From: Hyperoodon ampullatus
Lineage: Eukaryota; Chordata; Mammalia; Artiodactyla; Ziphiidae
Length of the DNA: 64,000 bases
NCBI GenBank assembly: GCA_949752795.1
Contig: OX457058.1
Location: 153,832,353-153,896,352 of the forward strand
Direction: 5' to 3'
Under the pieces are notes generated by a model. It was not told the DNA's origin. It was given only the letters and a program-made list of their open reading frames with translations, and did not search any database. The translations under genes were made by a program, and so were the position numbers. This document shows positions 1 through 11,689 of this stretch, piece after piece; the first letter of the stretch is position 1, and the number at the start of each line of letters is the position of its first letter.

Positions 1-3000
1 AGAGCAAAAAATGCCTGGTGTCTGAAATTTGAACAGACTGGTGAAGGAGAATATGGTGTCAGCCACACGGTCCCCCTCAGAAATGCTAGGTGTGTTGCCT
101 TTGAACTGGGAAGGGAGAAATGTTTCTTGTAAAGGACACTGGGTCGGGTCTGACCCTCCTGTCACAAGCATCTGAGGTCCATGCCAGGCACTGCCTCTCC
201 ATGCCCCCAACATTCCTTGGTTCCTCTGGCTGCAATCTCAGGAGAAGTTTGCAGACCAAAGGCACACAGAGGGTAAGAGGGGTTATGACGTGGCACATGT
301 GAAGAGCTGGGAAAAGAACTGGGTGCAGAGAGAGGCAAAGTCACCTCACCACCCTTGATCACCTTCTTGGCCATTCAGCGTCTCCCAGGGCTGCTGTCCC
401 TGTTCCCGGGTACCTCAACCTGTTCTCTGGAGGCAGAAATTAGAGGGAGGGCACCAGGGAGCCGCCCCCTCTGGATCCCTGAGACCCCTCTTGTGACTTT
501 TCATGCCGATACCCAGGCCTGGACCTGCTCACCTGCAAACTGCTCATCTGTGCATTACTTTTGAAATTGGTGCTGCCTTTGTTATTTCCTCTCTCACCAC
601 CACCCCCTTTTTTTGTATGTGCGACTTGGAAATAGGAGACAGCCTAATATACCAGTCTAACATAACAGGAGACACCTAATATACCAAGGTCCCACGACTG
701 TATTTTTTTTCTACTTCAATATTCTTACTCATGTTCTTACTCAATTTCCCCCCCAAAATACCCAACAACCTAAATTTTGGGATTATTAATTGATTATTAT
801 CTGATTTAACAAACAAAATATCCTACCCCACCAGGACTCCCAGCAAGGATCTGGCTGTGTTGCTGAGGCTGAGATCTGCTTTTTCCCCCCTCAGTCGGTG
901 AGAAACGTTATAGCTTCAATTCCCTTGCTGGACCCTGAGTAAAAAATTAATTCATGAATAATAAAAACCAATCAGTCTTGTTGAGTTAAGAAGGATTAGG
1001 AGAAAGGGTGTTTTTTCTTACAGAGAACATTTGGAATCTGCGTGTCATTGTCACCGAGTGTTCGGGGTGGCTTGAGCGTGCCTTTATTCACAGCAAATGA
1101 GCTGTTTATTATCCCGAAGTGTAACACGTCTTCCTCAGTTGTAAGGCCAACTTACTGAAGATTGTTACGGGCTTCCCACCCAGTTCTCTCCCACGATCCC
1201 ATACTGCAAGTCAGTGATCATTCATTGAAATTAAGACAGTTTCCTGTGTAAGTGGCACATAACCAAAGAGCAACAGACCCGGCATTGCATTATGAATAAG
1301 CCAGTTTGTTGATGGAATGGAGTCTCTCGATTTCCCTCCCCTTTCTTTCCCTGTGAAGTAATTGACTACAAATTTACATACCTTTGCAAGAAGTAGAGAA
1401 ATTAGACTTGTAGATATTCTTTTTAGTTTCCAGAATACTATCTTCCTCCCAGGGTTATTGTGAAGATTAAACAGAGGTAATTCACAAGTGGCAGGCACAT
1501 AGTGGGTGTACATTAAATGTTTGATGTTCTTGTTAATTTTTTGATATCTTATTGGAAGTTACTTTTCATTCCTTTGATATAACCTCACAATGAAAGTCCT
1601 TCCGACTCAGCAGTGAGATTGGGGTGCTTGAACTGATTACTTTGTTTAATACGATCAATGTGGCTTGGGTTTCCATATGTAACACAAGGGGATTACAGAG
1701 GGAATTACGATTTGGGGCCGAGGTGATGAATAGGAAATTTCCTCTGAATGAATCCCTATATCCTTGGACCATGGGTAGAGTTGCCCAGTAAAATACAGGA
1801 CAGTCAGTTACATTTGGATTTTAGATAAGCAACAAATAATTTTTTAGTATAAGTGTGTCCCATGTGATATTTGCTAAATCTGGCAACCCTACCATGGGTG
1901 TTTTCCTTAAATTGGTCTGATTAAAAAACACATTTCCCTTATCTTTTCTATTTTTGACAAAGCCCCAAAGAACAATTATGTGTAGTTTTTTCAAAGTGTT
2001 TTTTAAATGACTGTCTTTAACTTTTTGCCAATATTAACTTGTTAGGTTGGCCACGTCCTTAGAAGTTAGTGCGTACAAGTGACTTCTGTCATCCAGATAT
2101 ATTGATAGAGCTGCAATCAGGTAAACAGATCTGCCGAATGAGGTCTCCTAGCATAGCACCCAGAGCTACTGAATTTTGCCTTAGGGAGAAACAGGGTAAG
2201 CAGAGTCTTTTCGGGAACCTGCCTCTGCGTGATGTTTCCCTGACAAGCAGGTTGAGGGGCTGGATTGTTAGAACCTGGCACCCCAGCAATTGGAAGCTAC
2301 CCTTGCTGCACCTTGGAGGCCAAAGCAGCGGCCTCTCCCTGCCTCCCCACACAAGGACAAGAGGCTGACCTTTTGGAGGCATCCCCTAGGGGGCTGTGAG
2401 GGAAACGGCCCAAATCAGTGTTAGGTGGTGGAGTATAGGAAGGACAAGGGGCTGAACCTGATACAGTCAGTTGGGGGCATGGATGAACTGGGGCACACGA
2501 AGGACCAGCAAATCCCAGCTTCTCTTCACTCACCTCCCAGAGCAGCATAGTTGCTCAGCCCGGTAAACACAACCCATTGTTTTAAGCGTGGTACCCTCGC
2601 AGCCCAGAATATGGGAAATGGAAGAGCTCTAGAGCCCCCTGCAGGCCATCAGTGGTACTGCACCTCGTGGGCGACTCCCACTTAACAGAGCCTTCTGAGG
2701 GTGGGATGGAATGTGGAGGATCCCAGCAGGTGAGCCTGCAGCAACACAGGATCCTGGAGGAGTGGGTTAGGGTTAGGATCCCGGCTTCAGAAAGTAGCTC
2801 TGGTTTTGGAATCGCCTTTCGGAGCCATGCTCCATGCTTTTTAGCACTGCAGTTGCCTCCTAGTGTGGTATGCCAATGCCCTCCCCCCACGCACACATAC
2901 ACACGCAGGACTCTCTGCCTCCGCAGCTTGCCCTGACCTCCCGACAGGCTGAGCAGTGCTCAGGCCTCACTCAGCTTGAGGAATGCCCTCCAGGCGTGCA

Positions 3001-3174
3001 AAGCACCACAGCCAGTGCTATTTTCAGAGCCCAATTGACACTTGTGTCCAGACTGTCTTCTCCAAGACGCCTAACTCCCTGGGGATCATTTTAGGGTTTG
3101 CTGGAAGAAAAATTTGGGGGAAGACAAGAGAGCTGAAAATAAACTGCAGGGTCAGAGGTGGACAATTGTAATAC
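1..3174. other. Unique intronic sequence, no gene
   Basis: I see no exon, RNA gene or young repeat. There is a small imperfect tandem duplication near 634-690. A stretch at 1770-1895 resembles an old interspersed repeat that I cannot name. Open frames up to about 106 codons overlap on both strands with no family resemblance. Confidence 0.5.
634..690. repeat. Imperfect tandem duplication, period about 33
   Basis: The phrase 'aggagaca..cctaatatacca' occurs twice, starting at 634 and 667, with small differences. Confidence 0.6.
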
Positions 3175-3177
3175 TAA

Positions 3178-3510
3178 GAATAATAACAGTCGTTAACATT
3201 TATCGAGCACTTACTGGGTGCCAGGCTTTGTCCTAAGAACATTTCATGTATTAACTCACTGCTTTCTCACAAGAACCCTATTGGGGTTAATAAGAAAGTA
3301 GGAACTAGGTCCAATTACTATCCCCATTTCACAGGTAAGGAAACTAAGGCACAGAGATGCTAGGTCACTTGCCCAAGGTCACACAGCTGACAAAGCTGGG
3401 AGTTGCTCAGGAGCAATCTGGCTGTGTGCCTGCACTCCAGCCAGTGCTGTATGTGTTGTATGTCACTCACTGAGTCTAGAATTCTAGCTTTCTAACTCCA
3501 GCTTTTATAC
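3178..3510 (-). repeat. MIR SINE
   Basis: Reads as the reverse complement of the MIR consensus: 'gagcacttactgggtgccagg', then 'ccccatttcacaggtaagg', then 'cccaaggtcacacagctg'. Confidence 0.85.
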
Positions 3511-4084
3511 CACCCCTTCTTAGCTGTGTGGGTCGAACACATAGGTAAAGTTTGGGGTGGAGGTGGAAGGGGAAAATTGGGCCTCATGCCTTGTTCCTAA
3601 AAAAGCAGAGGGAAGAATGGCCACAGCGGGTTGGGCCCTGTTCCCCCCCTTAGCCTGTGTCATGGGCAGAGGGGAAGGCTGGAGAAAGGAACTTTTAGTC
3701 TTCCTGACCTCATCCTTCAAGAGCCCATGGCCAGCCTCCAGGGGCAGCCCCTTCGTGACTCCCTCTGAGTCTGTCATCAGCGTATGTTGAAGCTGTAATT
3801 TTCTCCCATCTCATGCCTTCCCCTTGTCTTCTCATCACCCGCTCCCCAACAACTCCTAAGTCTGAATCTCAGGGTTGGACTCTGGTGTGCAGCTTGGGCT
3901 CCTGGCTGGACCTCACGCCAGCACGTGCAAAAGAGAATTGCAGCATCGCCCTCCAAACTGCTTCTCCCTATGTCTCCCTTGTCTCGCCCTCCCTTGATGC
4001 AGGGACCCCCAGCTAGGATATCGAGCATCTATCTAAATATACACCTCAGATCTATTCTTTCCTATTCATGCTATTATATACCTG

Positions 4085-4575
4085 CAACCCCCAGTCTGCC
4101 TGGCAAACTTCTATTTATCCTTTATTTATTTTTTTTAACTTTAGTTTTGTAAGTTTTATTCAACTTTTTGAAATTCTTATTTATTTATTTATTTATTTTA
4201 TTTATTTTTTTGGCCACACCACACAGCATGCAGGATCTTAGTTCCCTGACCAGGGATCAAACCCAAGCCCCCTGCAGTGGAAGTGCAGAATCATAACCAC
4301 TGGACCACCAGGGAAGTCCCCTCTATTTATCCTTTAAAACCCTGCTCATGTGTCCCCCCTCTGAGTGAAGCCATCCCTGACGCCTCCCAGGGGGAAGTAA
4401 TCTCTCTCTTTTTGCAGCTACAGTCTGGCCCACACTCCTGACTGGGTTGTAACCTGTTGGATTTGAATATATGCTTATCTTTTCCCACTACTTCATGAGC
4501 CCCTAGAGTACAAGCTCATCTCTGTCCCCACCGCCTAGAACAGCACCTGGTACGGAGTAGGTGCTTAATGCATGT
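4085..4575 (+). repeat. L2-type LINE 3' end, split by a SINE
   Basis: The parts at 4085-4124 and 4322-4575 read like the L2 3' end: 'ccctgctcatgtgtc', 'tgaagccatccctgac', then 'agcacctggtacggagtagg'. A CHR SINE interrupts it. Confidence 0.7.
4125..4321 (-). mobile_element. CHR-type SINE (short form) with extra 3' sequence
   Basis: The tRNA-like head ends at 'accagggaagtccc' on the right and the tail is (TTTA)n on the left. Perfect 15-bp target-site duplications (tctatttatccttta) lie at 4110-4124 and 4322-4336. Between the tail and the left duplication, about 52 extra bases (4125-4176) end in a second T-rich run. Confidence 0.9.
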
Positions 4576-4754
4576 TGGTGGGGCTAACCTAGGGAGATCA
4601 GATATGGGTAAAGGGGAATTCTGGAGGCATAAGAGGGAGGTAGAAGGCCATGGAAACAGTGCCCAGGAGGGGCCTGGCTCTGCAGCATCTATTGCCCTGT
4701 TGATCGATGAGGGCAGATCTGGCTGGCTAGGTGGCCTCCATGCCCTTCTTGGGG

Positions 4755-4826
4755 GCAGTATAATGTAATGGTTAGGAGGGAAAGTGCTGGCTCCAGAATG
4801 ACTGAGTCTAAATCCTGGCCCCAGTG
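4755..4826 (+). repeat. MIR 5' fragment
   Basis: 'taatgtaatggttagg' followed by 'gtgctggctccagaa' and 'taaatcctggcc' matches the 5' half of MIR. Confidence 0.7.
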
Positions 4827-4970
4827 GTGTGCTGGAACCAGCTCAGACTGGCTCGAGAGAACCGATCATTACATTTTCAGGAATTTTGTAGCTGATTGTT
4901 AAACACAATCATCATTAAAAATGAAGTTATATAAACTTACTAGTAAATACGTTGTCTTAAAAACAAAGGT

Positions 4971-5173
4971 GGGGGGCTTCCCTGGTGGCGCAGTGGTTGA
5001 GAGTCCGCCTGCCGATGCAGGGGACACGGGTTCGTGCCCTGGTCTGGGAAGATCCCACATGCTGCGGAGCGGCTGGGCCCGTGAGCCATGGCCGCTGAGC
5101 CTGCGCGTCCGGAGCCTGTGCTCCGCAACGGGAGAGGCCACAACAGTGAGAGGCCTGAGTACCGCAAAAAAAA
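4971..5173 (+). mobile_element. CHR-type SINE, well-preserved form
   Basis: Begins 'ggcttccctggtggcgcag' and ends 'gagtaccgc' plus an A tail. It sits directly against a second SINE; 'aaaggt' occurs before it, between the two and after the second. Confidence 0.92.
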
Positions 5174-5180
5174 AAAAGGT

Positions 5181-5546
5181 AGGGCTTCCCTTGTGGTGCA
5201 GTGGTTGAGAATTCACCTGCCAGTTCAGGGGACACGGGTTTGGGCCCTGGTCTGGGAGGATCCCACATGACATAGAGCGACTAAGCCCTTGCGCCACAAC
5301 TGCTGAGACCGCGTGCCGCAGCTGCTGAACCCCGCGCACCCTGGAACCCGTGCTCTAAAATGGGAGAGGCCACCGCAGTGAGAAGCCCACGCACCGTGAC
5401 GGAGAGTGGCCCCTGCTCGCCGCAACTAGAGAAAAGCCCTCATGCAGCAGCAAAGACCCAACACAGCCAAAAATAAAAATAAATAAATAAAAAATTTTAA
5501 AAAGCTAAGTAGAAAATAATTGTTTTTACAAAAACAAAACAAAAAA
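5181..5546 (+). mobile_element. CHR-type SINE, long form
   Basis: Head 'gggcttcccttgtggtgcag', body 'gcaactagagaaaagccc', tail 'cacagccaaaaataaa'. The match aaacaaaggt at 4961-4970 and 5547-5556 suggests the flanking duplication of this older insertion. If so, about 45 bases after the tail belong to the insert. Confidence 0.85.
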
Positions 5547-5581
5547 AAACAAAGGTAATAAATACTCAAAACTCACTACTT

Positions 5582-5800
5582 ATTTATTTTTAAAATTTAT
5601 TTATTTTTGCGGTACGCGGGCCTCTCACTGCCGCGGCCTCTCCCGTTGCGGAGCACAGGCTCCGGACGTGCGGGCCCAGTGGCCATGGCTCATGGGCCCA
5701 GCCGCTCCGTGGCACTTGGGATCTTCCCGGACCAGGGCTCGAAGCCGTGTCCCCTGCATCGGCAGGCGGACTCTCAACCACTGCGCCACCAGGGAAGCCC
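5582..5800 (-). mobile_element. CHR-type SINE, well-preserved form
   Basis: Reads from 'gcggtacgcgggcctctcac' to 'accagggaagccc'. A perfect 14-bp duplication (aaaactcactactt) flanks it at 5568-5581 and 5801-5814. Confidence 0.95.
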
Positions 5801-6039
5801 AAAACTCACTACTTTAATATTTTATTACCTTTATGTTCTTGAACTAAATTTGCATCTAGTATGTCTGCATGGTAGGAATACTATATGACGGATTGTTACT
5901 GCCCACCTCTTCACAGTAACACGGCATCAGTGATGTCACATTGGTAGCTTGAAGCTGGCCACGATGGTATTTACACCATGGAAGCAGGCAAATCAGTCCC
6001 CTTCTTCCATCCCGTTCTTAAACATTTACCGTCACACCA

Positions 6040-6222
6040 CTGCCTGGCTGTGTGATATCCCAGCTCTGTGACCCCGGATAAGTTACTTAATCTCTCTGTG
6101 CCTCAGATTCCTCATTATCAGTGATGACCTTCATTTCTGTAAAGATTAAAAATTGATCAATATAAGGTACTTAAAGCAGAGACTGGTACACAATAAGTGC
6201 TCAAGAAATTTTGGCTCTTTTT
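6040..6222 (+). repeat. MIR SINE
   Basis: 'ctctgtgaccccggataagt', 'tctctgtgcctcag' and 'cacaataagtgctcaagaaa' follow the MIR consensus order. Confidence 0.8.
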
Positions 6223-7984
6223 AGTGTTTCTTCCTCACGGTTCCAGGCATGTCCCTATTGAAATTCTGTCGAAACTAATGACCTTCCCAGATAGCAGAGT
6301 GTGAGTTTTATCCTTAGAGTGTAAGGTTATTGTTTTCCCCTGCTGGACCCTTGCCTATGGGGTCTAACTGTGGTAGCCAAAAGCAGGAAGCAGAAAGCAC
6401 TAATCTTCCAGGGGGAAAGGCCCCTGTGGAGAGGCACACTCAAGCCTCCGGGCCAAGAGAGGAACTGGGACCACAGCAGCCACCAATGTGGCTGAGCAGG
6501 TGAGGTGGGCACAGGTGAAGTCAGGAGAGAAACAGAGCAGATGCAAAGAATAGCCAAGCGCCAGGGTGAAGGGAGGCTGTGCAGTGGCTGCAGTGGGTCC
6601 CTTAGATCACATGAGGGGGCAGATCCTCTCCCAGGAAATGCTGGGCAGTGCAGCCGTGCCTGCGGAGGCAAGGGCTCCTCTGGTTTGGGAGTTGAAGGAC
6701 TATTCCAGACCATCCCCAAGTTAGCACACATGCTGTAATCAGCTTGAGCTGGGGTTGCGTGGGCCGTGCTGCAGTTGCTGGGGAAGCCGCAGGAAAATCC
6801 ACAGGTCTCAGCACAGCAGAGGCCCAGGAGAGGCCAGAGTGCGCTAGACTCTCCTGGACTCTTCCTCGGCTGGTTTCTCGGGCCCCAGTCAACTCTGGCC
6901 CCAGGGGAGGTCTCTGCACTGGCACTTCCCTGGAAATTGCTTCTGGCACAGACCATTGGCATCAGGAAGTTCAGCTCAATGACTCAGTCACACACAGCCC
7001 CCAAGCCAGCCCCGCCCGCTTTCAGTGTTGAGAGGCCTGCAAGCCTGCAGACATGGATAACAGCTAGATCTGCACAGCTTTCCAGGCCAGGGGTGCATCT
7101 CATCACTGGGGGCTCACTTTGTTCTCTGAATCCCTGTTCTGTAGAGAAATGCCCTTAGAAATGGCCTTGTCAAGGAAGAGGCAGCCTTGAGAATCAAACC
7201 CGCTTTCCCACATCTCCATGAGTGTTGCCCCATCACCCTGAGCCCCTTAAAGGCCTGGGTCCAATTTATTTGTGAATCTGCAGCACAGGGCCAGGCATGG
7301 AGGAGCCTTCAGTAAATATGAGGTGAAAGCTTGGATACATTTTGAGAAAATTTGTGCACTGAGTTGAGCTGCTGATGGGCCACCTGTACAGATGTACAGG
7401 TTGTTCACTGACCAAGAGTTCCTGGTTGAGGGGGTGGGTGAGGTCTGAACCTAGTTGTTCTAATTAACCCCAAGATACACATGGCAGGGAGGAGAGGCAG
7501 TGAGTATTCAAGTTCAGGGCCTAGAGGGGCTGAGGAGTCTCAGGCTCTGACACACACTGGGAACAAACCCCCTAACTAACATATGCCGTGGTTCTCTAAA
7601 GGCCGCTGTGTTTCCGTCTGCTCAGCACCATCCTTGCAGCCTGAATTTAGAGCCTGATAAGGTCTTCAGAAAGCTTTCTGTTTTGTTTAACTGCAGTTCT
7701 TAGTGGGTCCCCAGAGCTCTCCATAGGCAGGACCAGGAAGGGTCACCCAGGCCCTGTTCTGTTGCTGCCCAGCACATTGGGCCCCTGTGTTCCCAGACTC
7801 AAGGGGCCGGGTGGTGTGTGGGTGTGGGCAGGCGGGGGCCCTGGCTGGCAGGGCATGTTGGAGGGAGAGTGTCACATGGTCCCTGGGCTCCAAGGGCCTC
7901 GGTGAGTAGATTTTGGGGAGCGCTGGAGCTTAGTAACTTGAAGGGGAAGGGGACTGCTGTGTTAGCGTTTGATCGGGTGCTCGT
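6223..7984. other. Unique, moderately GC-rich intron
   Basis: Holds a 211-codon minus-strand frame at 6327-6962 with no domain, no repeated motif and competing frames on the other strand, so I do not call it. A 9-bp-arm palindrome lies at 7382-7401. Nothing else is recognised. Confidence 0.5.
7382..7401. repeat. Short palindrome, 9-bp arms
   Basis: ACCTGTACA and TGTACAGGT are separated by GA. The 2-nt spacer differs from the 3-nt spacer of steroid-receptor elements. Confidence 0.8.
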
Positions 7985-8150
7985 AGGCATGATCTCTTTA
8001 AATTTACCGTAACACCTCAGTAAAGTAGGCGGTCCTATCCCGCTTTATGGGAAGAGGAACTGGAGGTCCAGAGGGATTGAGTGACTTGCCCAAGGTGACA
8101 CGTGGGCCCACTTTAAAGATCCAGGCTGCAAATCCAAGCCTTCCTGAAAT
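7985..8150 (-). repeat. MIR SINE
   Basis: 'atgggaagaggaactggagg' and 'gtgacttgcccaaggtgaca' match the reverse complement of MIR. Confidence 0.75.
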
Positions 8151-9605
8151 AGCGCAGCGCTCCAGACCAGCCCTCCTGACATTTCCCCTGTCACGATAAC
8201 GTGGTCCCGAGCTGCCCCTGGGCTCAGGAACGGGGAGCCGAGCCCCTGAGAAGGGCATGTGGCTCTTGAGCTGCCCGGGGCACCTGAGCAGAGGGTCAGG
8301 GCATCGGAAGTGTGCATGTTGGTGCCTGTGGGTGTCTGTGCTGGGCTGAGGGAAGTGCCTCTTCTCGCCAAAAAGGGAAGAGGAGGAATGAAGTGCCACC
8401 CCCTCGCTGCTCCAGGTCCGCGGCCTTGGAGCTGCTGAGAGCAGTCAGCCTGCTGCAGTTGGAACTCAGGCCTGTGGCTGGTGCCTCCAAGGGCCTCCAT
8501 GCAGGTCTGTGGGGGAGGGGATGGGCCAGAGGCCAGGGTCCTGCGTGTAGCCTTCAGGGCACAGTGGAGAGGGAGCCTGCTTTGGCTTGTCTGTGCTGTG
8601 GCCAGTGTTTAGCAGGCCTGGGTTTGGGTTTGAGGCTTTCTCTCTCCTGTATATCCAACCTCCCCGTCACCGCATCTTCACCCCGACCAGCAGAGCAGTC
8701 CCAGGATTGAGTTGGGGCAACAGTAGGGGACCCACCCTGCCCTCCCTGGGGACAGGCACCCCTCCGCAAAAAGGCTCTCATCGCCTTGGGAAGGGCCCCA
8801 GCTTGGCCCAACTAGACACCCGCACGTGTGCTCATGGCTGTCAGCCTTGCTCACCCCTCCTCCACCCCTGCAACCTCCGAAGTCTTTACTCTGCCAGGTA
8901 CTTTCCTGCGGTAATAGTAAAAAATATAGTTACAGTGGTCCGCAATGGATCTTTTTTTTTTTTTTTGGTCTGTAAATATATTTATCTAAAAAATGTTACA
9001 TGTTGTGACATCTAGGTATTGCATGAAATACCTTTATGGCAGAGGTTTAAGTAACCGGAGATCAGAGCAGTCCCAGAAAATAGGGACCCCTGGCAGCCAA
9101 GCCAGGCCCACAGGAAGTGCAGAGGTCAGGACGGGAGGCAGGTGTCCTGGCAGTGCCAGGTCGTCATCGTGGGTGTGGCTGGTGTGGGCCGCTGCTCACG
9201 GGTCGGTCGGTCTACAGTGTTGCCGAGCAGGGGCCCAGCCAGCAGCCAGTGGCCATGTGCAGCAGATGCCTGCAGGATCTGAATCAGAGGCCTCTCCACG
9301 GGCGTGCAGGAGGACCGAGGGGTGTAGAGGTGGGCACTCGGGCAAGGGACGCCATAGCCGCAGTCTTCTTGTGGGGGTCACTGGATTCTGGTTTATTCAG
9401 TAATCACAACTCCTGGCCACGCAGGTGAGGCCAGAGATGGTGCCCATGGCTGGGAGACCCAGCCACTCCAGGCTACACCACGTTCTCTCCGCGTCTGCAG
9501 CTCTTTTCTGTTTCTCCATCATACTTGTCTCCCAGCCCTGTAGTCCTGCCTCTGTCATCCTAGGCTTATTTCACTGTATTTTTCTCTTTTTGCTGCTCAC
9601 GGCCA
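8151..9605. other. Unique GC-rich intron
   Basis: A T-run at 8951-8966 and scattered overlapping frames up to 151 codons on both strands. I see no exon or repeat I can name. Confidence 0.45.
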
Positions 9606-9960
9606 CAGTCATCATCACTAACATCTGCTGAATGCCTACTAGGAGTGAGGCACCGTGCAAAGCGCTTCCTGTGGACACTCGCATCTTTTCCGTCCTCTCT
9701 TTCCGGACCTTCTGTTCTAAAGGCTCAGCCCTGGGAGCCCCTGAGCACCATACATGGGTGGTGTGTGGGACTCCCTACTTCCCAGAGGGGGAAGGCAGAA
9801 CCTGGGGGCTGGGGAAGACCCAAGGAGGCTCATGGGCGCCTCAGCCCTCATTTGACAGATGGGAAACTGGGGCCCTGAGCGGATGAGGGTCTTGTCTACA
9901 GTCCTGCAGCTCGTGTGCAGAATCCAGCCCAGGCCCCACGCAGCGCCCGGTCGTGCACTG
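9606..9960 (-). repeat. MIR fragments with an unrelated middle
   Basis: 'catctgctgaatgcctact' near 9620 and 'gacagatgggaaactggggc' near 9856 are the two halves of a reverse MIR, separated by about 150 bases that do not match. Confidence 0.6.
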
Positions 9961-10794
9961 CCTATCTTTCTGGATGTAAATTCTCTTTGCCCTCAGCTTC
10001 AGGGAGGGCCTCCAGGACCTGAACTGTGAGCCTTAGGGCCGAGCAGCGCTCGTCACCATCTCTTTCTTCCACTGTTACCCTGTGCTCCCACCCTAGCCGG
10101 GCTGGGTCAGGCAACAGCAGGAGCCGGCAGGAGCCAGACAGAGAATCATAGGGGTGCTGGACAGACTGACATGAACAATTCCAATCATTTTAAAACAGCG
10201 AAGAATTGAGAGAGTTTCAATAGTTGGAAACTGGCAGGAAGAGAGATGAGCTGGTGGTCCTGGGCAAGCAGCACCCCCTCCCGCCCTCGTGGTTCCCCTG
10301 CCATCCGTCCCCGATGCACACCTGTGGGCTCCTTCACGTTTCCCTCCCAGGGCATCTCTTAGACTGGGCTCTGCTCTCGGTGACCAAGGTGGAGACAGCA
10401 AGGATATGCCCATGTGGAGGAGAAGGTGGGAGATTTGAGCCACGTGACAGTAATGCCCACGTGCTCTGTCTGGCTCACGCTGGCCTTCCTGGTGCCTCAC
10501 CCCATGGCTGGCACCAAAAAAGAACACATTACCCTGCTGCCAACCCTGTGGGCACTTTCAGGCAGCATCCCAGCTGCTGCAGCCCATGTCCAAGGTCAGC
10601 ACCTAACTGGCCATCCCTGATCCGAGGTCAGCGTCAGGGTCTGTAATACTCCCGTGTACATAAACGCACCCGGCTGGGCTGGTGAGGCTAGAGAAGGGCC
10701 CCTTGGAGGAAGGAGAGGGTACCCTTTCCTGACTCCTGACTCACACTAGTGGACATGCAGGAATAGACCACCCCTGTGTGATGTGCTGGAGAGG
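9961..10794. other. Unique intron, nothing recognised
   Basis: Overlapping frames of up to 144 codons on both strands, but no domain, splice-bounded exon or repeat is visible. Confidence 0.45.
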
Positions 10795-11130
10795 GCGGAA
10801 ACTTTGATAGTCAGACTGGTCTGAATTCACTGGGTAATTCTGGCTCCCCTTGCTGTGCAGCCTTGAGAGAGTCACCTAACCTCCCTGTGCCACGCTGGCC
10901 TCATCTGAAAAATAGAAATAATAACCCTTCCTGGGACTTCCCTGGCAGTCTAGTGGCTAAGACTCTGCACTTCCACTGCAGGGGGCACGGGTTCGATCCC
11001 TGGTCGGGGAACTAAGATCCCATATGCCATGCGGTGCGGCTAAAAAAAAAAAAAAAGAAATAATAAGCCTTCCCTTAAGGGTTGTGAGAAGCTTTAATAC
11101 AATAATGCTTGTAAAATGTTCACACAGGAC
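10795..11130 (+). repeat. MIR SINE split by a CHR SINE
   Basis: 'gagagagtcacctaacctcc' and 'cctcatctgaaaaatagaaa' on the left continue as 'gggttgtgagaagctttaat' after the inserted SINE. Confidence 0.75.
10932..11055 (+). mobile_element. CHR-type SINE, short form
   Basis: Head 'gggacttccctggcagtc' ends in a 14-A run. The 18-bp duplications at 10914-10931 and 11056-11073 differ at one base. Confidence 0.93.
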
Positions 11131-11689
11131 CTCACAAAGTCCATTATGCCCCAAGCATTCTCTGTAAACATTCTGTGGTCATTTAAAGGAAACATGCAAA
11201 TTCATTTTGAAGTATGACTGAATTGTGAATTTATTATGTATTTTTCCAACTAATGAAGAATAAAGGTACCAAGATTATGATACAGGGGAATCAGGAAATG
11301 TTTTGGTATTAAAAAGCCCTCCTAGGTCCATATGAACTGATGCAGAAATATAGACAGCATTGAGTTAAGTGAAAAAGCAGATGGCTGAGCAGAATATATA
11401 GTAAAATTACATTTATGGCTTTTTAAGTTCCAAATGCTGGGCATATGCTTTGGGAATTTTTGGAAGGAGACACAAAAAGCTGTCATTTGAGTTACCTCTG
11501 GGGAGTCTGCTTGGGAATCCTGGAATTGGGAAAGATTTTTCTTTTGACCTTACCCTTTTGGTCATATGTGAGTATGGGTTCTATATGAAAACAATTGTAA
11601 TTTAAAAGTTAAGGAAACCGACTTAAGCAAGCACATTGGCAAATGCTCCCAAGAAAAACATCGAAATAAAAAAGGGTCCTCTACAAGCT

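Noticed and set aside
2764..2777. Telomere-like GGGTTAGGGTTAGG
   Set aside because: Only two units; too short to call an interstitial telomeric repeat.
3360..3395. CCAAGGTCA near-ERR site, and similar sites in other MIRs
   Set aside because: First base differs from TCAAGGTCA and the sequence is part of the MIR consensus.
4899..5339. 146-codon minus-strand frame
   Set aside because: Made entirely of two SINEs; the same peptide fragments recur in every CHR copy.
6327..6962. 211-codon minus-strand frame
   Set aside because: No recognisable domain, overlapping frames on the other strand, Pro/Ser/Cys-rich composition typical of random GC-rich DNA.
10932..11055. tRNA gene-like sequence in SINE heads
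   Set aside because: The A/B-box-like parts belong to tRNA-derived SINEs; no intact tRNA cloverleaf is seen anywhere.
11194..11201. Octamer ATGCAAAT
   Set aside because: A single 8-mer without an adjacent SOX site; expected by chance in 64 kb.
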